Source: Bordetella pertussis 18323 (GTDB lineage: Bacteria; Pseudomonadota; Gammaproteobacteria; Burkholderiales; Burkholderiaceae_B). From it: DNA of 64,000 nucleotides. Location: NCBI RefSeq assembly GCF_000306945.1, contig NC_018518.1, positions 2,914,001 through 2,978,000 on the forward strand. Direction: 5' to 3'. Positions 61,131 to 64,000 of this stretch are shown piece by piece. Under the pieces are notes generated by a model, which did no database searches, was not told where the DNA came from, and saw only the letters and a program-made list of their open reading frames with translations. Made by a program: the position numbers and the translations under genes. The number at the start of each line of letters is the position of its first letter. Position 1 is the stretch's first letter.

Positions 61131-61215
61131 GCCCAGGTGGCGGAATTGGTAGACGCGCATGGTTCAGGTCCATGTGCCGCAAGGTGTGGAGGTTCGAGTC
61201 CTCTCCTGGGCACCA
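61131..61215 (+). tRNA. tRNA-Leu (anticodon CAG), copy 2
   Basis: Identical in all 85 positions to copy 1 at 60216-60300; the flanks differ at once on both sides. Encoded CCA. It has its own promoter and terminator. Confidence 0.97.
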
Positions 61216-61249
61216 ATACATACTTCACGATACCTGTCGTGATGTGCCC

Positions 61250-61284
61250 AAAAACCCCGGTCGCGCAAGCGCCGGGGTTTTTTC
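61250..61284 (+). terminator. Intrinsic terminator after tRNA-Leu copy 2
   Basis: Arms AAAACCCCGG and CCGGGGTTTT, with an inner GCGC/GCGC pair, followed by more T. The convergent GNAT gene ends 25 bp further on. Confidence 0.88.
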
Positions 61285-61308
61285 TTTGCGCCTGCTGCGG
61301 CAAGCGCT

Positions 61309-61752
61309 TTAGCGCGCCAGTTCGCGCGTCATCGCGACATGCGCGATGCCCGCCTCGACGAACTCGTCGCCTTCGGCCTGGAAACCGTGCGCTTCGTAAA
61401 AGCCGCGCGCGTGCGATTGCGCGTGCAGCACCAGCATGCGATGCCCGTCGCCGTGGCCCTGCTCGATCAGCGCATCCAGTATCCGCCCGCCCACGCCCAG
61501 CCCCCGGGCGCGCTTGCGCACCGCCATGCGCTCGATGTGGCCATCGGGCAACAGCCTGCCGGTACCCAGCGGCGCGCCGTCGGCGCCATAGGCGACCGCG
61601 TGGACCGACAGCGGGTCGAAATCGTCCAATTCGATATCCTCGGGCACGCGCTGTTCGGCGACGAACACCTCGAAGCGCACGGTGGTGGCGTCTTCGCGCA
61701 GACGGTCCCAGGTTCCCAATACGATGCGTAACGGCGCGGCGGTTTGCGGCAT
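61309..61752 (-). CDS. GNAT-family N-acetyltransferase (ElaA/YjcF-like)
   Basis: This 147-residue acetyltransferase has the core RFEVFVAEQRVPEDIELDD, the substrate strand GTGRLLPDGHIERMAVRK, the acetyl-CoA loop RARGLGVGGRILDALI and a final ARGFYEAHGFQAEGDEF. It is of the YjcF group. The start ATG is at 61750-61752. The substrate is unknown. It is divergent from the AEC carrier gene. Confidence 0.88.
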   Translation of the reverse strand: MPQTAAPLRIVLGTWDRLREDATTVRFEVFVAEQRVPEDIELDDFDPLSVHAVAYGADGAPLGTGRLLPDGHIERMAVRKRARGLGVGGRILDALIEQGHGDGHRMLVLHAQSHARGFYEAHGFQAEGDEFVEAGIAHVAMTRELAR

Positions 61753-61876
61753 GGCGATTCCCCTTCTATGCTTGCGGCGGCGCGCCTGTGCGCCGCCCGC
61801 TCTCATTGTCGCAGGGCCGGCGGCGGCCTTGAACCCCGCGGCAGTAGAATGTGGCCTCCTTGTAACAACCTCGCCC

Positions 61877-62824
61877 ATGCAAGCCGTCCTGACCGCCGCG
61901 CTACCGGTATTCGCCCTTATCCTGACAGGCTGGCTTGCCGCCCGTTGGCGCGTGCTGGGCCCCAGCGCCACCGACGCGCTCAACCGCTACGTGGTGTACC
62001 TGTCGCTGCCGGCGCTCCTGTTTCGCGCCATGGCCCAGGCCGACTTGCGCCAGCTGGCCGACTACTGGGACTTCACGGCCGCGGTGGCCGGCGGCATCGC
62101 CCTGACATTCGGAGCCGCCATCCTGGCCTGCCGCCGCGACGGCGCGCGGCTGACGGACCTGAGCCTGGAAGGCCTGGCCACCTCGTACGGCAACGCCGGC
62201 TACATGGGCATCCCGCTGTGCCTGGCGCTGCTGGGCCCGGCCAGCCTGGCACCCGCCATCATCACCACCTTGCTGACGGCCTGCGTCCTGTTTGGCGTGG
62301 CCATCGCGCTGATCGAGTTCGACCAGCACCGCGACCGCCACTGGAGCGCCACCCTGCTCAAAGTGGCGCGGGCGCTGCTGCGCAACCCCTTGCTGGCCGC
62401 GCCCCTGCTGGGGCTGGCCTGTGCGGCCGCCGGCATCACGCTGCCAGCCGGGCTGGACAACTATGCGGCGCTGCTGGGCGCCTTGGCCAGCCCTTGCGCG
62501 CTGGTGACCATCGGCCTGTTCCTGGCGCAATCGCAGCCCGGCGGCGACCGCGGCACGGTGGGGCTCATGGTGGGCGGCAAGCTGCTGCTGCACCCCGCCG
62601 TCACGGCGGTGCTGGCATTCGCGGTGTTCGACATGCCGCCCTTGTGGGCCTGGTGCGCGGTGCTGATGGCCGCCCTGCCCATAGGCACCGGCCCCTTCAT
62701 GCTGGCCCAGCTCTACGGACGCGACGCGCGCCCTTCGTCGCGCGCCATCCTGCTGTCGACGGTGCTGTCGGTGCCCACCATCACGGCGCTGGTGGCATGG
62801 ATAGGCCGCCAGCCCCTGGGCTGA
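61877..62824 (+). CDS. AEC-family (auxin efflux carrier) transporter
   Basis: This inner-membrane carrier of 315 residues has about ten hydrophobic segments with the mid-protein GNAGYMGIPLCLALLG, the AEC hallmark loop. Start ATG 61877 fits the N-terminal ALPVFALILTGWLAARW. Many bacterial members export malonate, malate or other acids; the substrate here is not known. Confidence 0.9.
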   Translation: MQAVLTAALPVFALILTGWLAARWRVLGPSATDALNRYVVYLSLPALLFRAMAQADLRQLADYWDFTAAVAGGIALTFGAAILACRRDGARLTDLSLEGLATSYGNAGYMGIPLCLALLGPASLAPAIITTLLTACVLFGVAIALIEFDQHRDRHWSATLLKVARALLRNPLLAAPLLGLACAAAGITLPAGLDNYAALLGALASPCALVTIGLFLAQSQPGGDRGTVGLMVGGKLLLHPAVTAVLAFAVFDMPPLWAWCAVLMAALPIGTGPFMLAQLYGRDARPSSRAILLSTVLSVPTITALVAWIGRQPLG

Positions 62825-62965
62825 GCCCTCTCCGACAAATAACCAAAAGAAATTAAGAAATCAACAATAACTAGTTCGGGAAATTTGCCGCCCGTCCTAT
62901 ATTGCAATGACCCAGGGCGCGCCAGCGCCCTGTCCCTTTTCTTACACCCCCTCCGGGATGTCATC

Positions 62966-64000
62966 ATGAGTATCAATACCTCCACCCTCGACCTGCCGTC
63001 GGCGCTGCCGCCGATCCGCATCAACCACAAGCCGCTGTGGGCGGCGCTGTTGCTGGTGCTGGCCGGCGCGGCCTATCTGCTGCAAAGCGTCGGGTGGCGC
63101 CAGAGCGCGCTATGGGTGGTGGGCGCCCTGCTGGGCGTAACGCTCTACCATGCGTCGTTCGGCTTCACCCAGGCCTGGCGCGTCTTCGTGTCCGACCGGC
63201 GCGGCGCCGGCCTGCGCGCCCAGATGGTCATGCTGGCCGTCGGCGTGCTGCTGTTCTTCCCCTTCCTCGCGCAAGGCACCCTGGGGGGCCAGCTCGTCAG
63301 CGGCTTTGTCTCGCCGCCGGGCGTGTCGGTCGTGCTGGGCGCCTTCCTGTTCGGCATCGGCATGCAGCTGGGCGGCGGCTGCGCCTCGGGCACCCTGTTC
63401 GCCGTCGGCGGCGGCAATACCCGCATGCTGGTCACCCTGCTGTTCTTCATCGTCGGCTCGGTCATCGCGACGGCCAACTTCGGCTGGTGGTCGGCCCTGC
63501 CCGCGCTGCCGCCCACCTCGCTGATCAAGAGCTGGGGGCTGCCGGGCGCGCTGCTGGCCAACCTGGCCGTATTCGCCCTGATCGCCTGGACGACCACCGT
63601 GCTGGAAAAGCGCCGCCATGGCCAGCTCATTTCGCACGCCGCGCGTACCAGCCGCACGCCGTCGCTGCTGCAAGGCCCGTGGCCCATGGTCTGGGGCGGC
63701 ATTGCCCTGGTGGTGCTGAACTTCGCCACGCTGGCCCTGGCCGGCCGGCCCTGGGGCATCACCTCGGCCTTTGCGCTGTGGGGCGCCAAGGCGCTGGACG
63801 TGCTGGGCGGAGATGTGGCGAGCTGGGCCTATTGGTCCAGGCAGCAGGCCGCGCTGGCCGCGCCGGTGCGCCAGGACATCACCTCGGTCATGGACATCGG
63901 CCTGATGCTGGGCGCGCTGGCAGCCGCCTCGGCCGCCGGCAAGTTCGCCCCGGTGTGGAAAGTGCCGGCCCGCTCGCTGCTGGCCGCCGTGGTGGGCGGC
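62966..64000 (+). CDS. YeeE/YedE-family transporter (thiosulfate/sulfur-type), runs off window
   Basis: Only the first 345 codons are present; the frame is open to the last base. The protein has about eight membrane segments in this part. GIGMQLGGGCASGTLFAVGGGN near residue 134 is the family motif whose cysteine takes part in thiosulfate passage in the TsuA group. It starts MSINTSTLDLPSALPP. AT-rich DNA at 62830-62900 is the likely promoter region. Confidence 0.88.
   Translation, partial: MSINTSTLDLPSALPPIRINHKPLWAALLLVLAGAAYLLQSVGWRQSALWVVGALLGVTLYHASFGFTQAWRVFVSDRRGAGLRAQMVMLAVGVLLFFPFLAQGTLGGQLVSGFVSPPGVSVVLGAFLFGIGMQLGGGCASGTLFAVGGGNTRMLVTLLFFIVGSVIATANFGWWSALPALPPTSLIKSWGLPGALLANLAVFALIAWTTTVLEKRRHGQLISHAARTSRTPSLLQGPWPMVWGGIALVVLNFATLALAGRPWGITSAFALWGAKALDVLGGDVASWAYWSRQQAALAAPVRQDITSVMDIGLMLGALAAASAAGKFAPVWKVPARSLLAAVVGG

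Overview
The window is GC-rich beta-proteobacterial chromosome and is almost certainly from Bordetella pertussis. Three things support this: a complete IS481 element (35906-36948), the risA/risS pair with a one-base frameshift in the sensor gene, and Par27-type parvulin, smc-zipA-ligA and argDFG gene orders expected of Burkholderiales/Alcaligenaceae. Genes are tightly packed, often with ATGA stop/start overlaps. Recent gene decay is visible: the risS frameshift, a nonsense codon in an SDR gene, a Bug-protein relic, an IS481 insertion at the end of an MFS gene, and an apparent LivG/LivF chimera.

Layout. 1-4.3 kb: 5' part of pncB (minus strand), then fdxA, fpr, an intracellular PHB depolymerase, an RnfB-like ferredoxin and nth. 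4.6-9.3 kb: a complete branched-chain-amino-acid-type ABC operon (livG-livF-binding protein-livH-livM). 9.4-11.3 kb: an orphan ProX-like binding protein and a class IV aminotransferase. 11.3-15.5 kb, minus strand: a second Liv-type operon whose last gene fuses permease and ATPase and whose ATPase looks hybrid. 15.7-17.6 kb: biotin ECF transporter bioMNY. 17.6-19.7 kb: msrB-yciB-bolA family-par27. 19.8-26.5 kb, minus strand: smc-zipA-ligA. 26.8-30.2 kb: lplT, family 4 uracil-DNA glycosylase, and a TsaB-RimI fusion.

30.3-33.7 kb: risA, broken risS, ahpC, ahpD. 33.8-36.9 kb: AraC regulator, MFS transporter and IS481. 36.9-43.1 kb: a catabolic-looking cluster (GntR regulator, DHDPS-family aldolase, Bug relic, intact Bug protein, 2-hydroxyacid dehydrogenase, truncated SDR, LysR regulator) around a strong promoter at 38769-38797 that overlaps a palindrome. 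43.1-47.3 kb: DUF3579 gene and arginine genes argD, argF, argG. 47.3-51.1 kb, minus strand: response regulator-histidine kinase-kup. 51.2-53.4 kb, minus strand: tonB-exbB-exbD behind a Fur-like box. 53.7-59.9 kb, minus strand: tRNA-Val, HU, PiuC-like hydroxylase, trans-sulfuration enzyme, rlmB and rnr. 60.2-64 kb: two identical tRNA-Leu(CAG) genes flanking a DTW-domain tRNA-modification gene, then a GNAT, an AEC-family carrier and the start of a YeeE/YedE transporter.

I found no CRISPR array, prophage, toxin locus or origin. The strongest candidates for new biology are the LivMG/F hybrid, the regulated but decayed catabolic cluster at 37-42 kb, the potassium transporter co-transcribed with a two-component system, and structured intergenic segments at 54.3 and 60.0 kb. 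All calls come from reading translated sequence; no database search was run.
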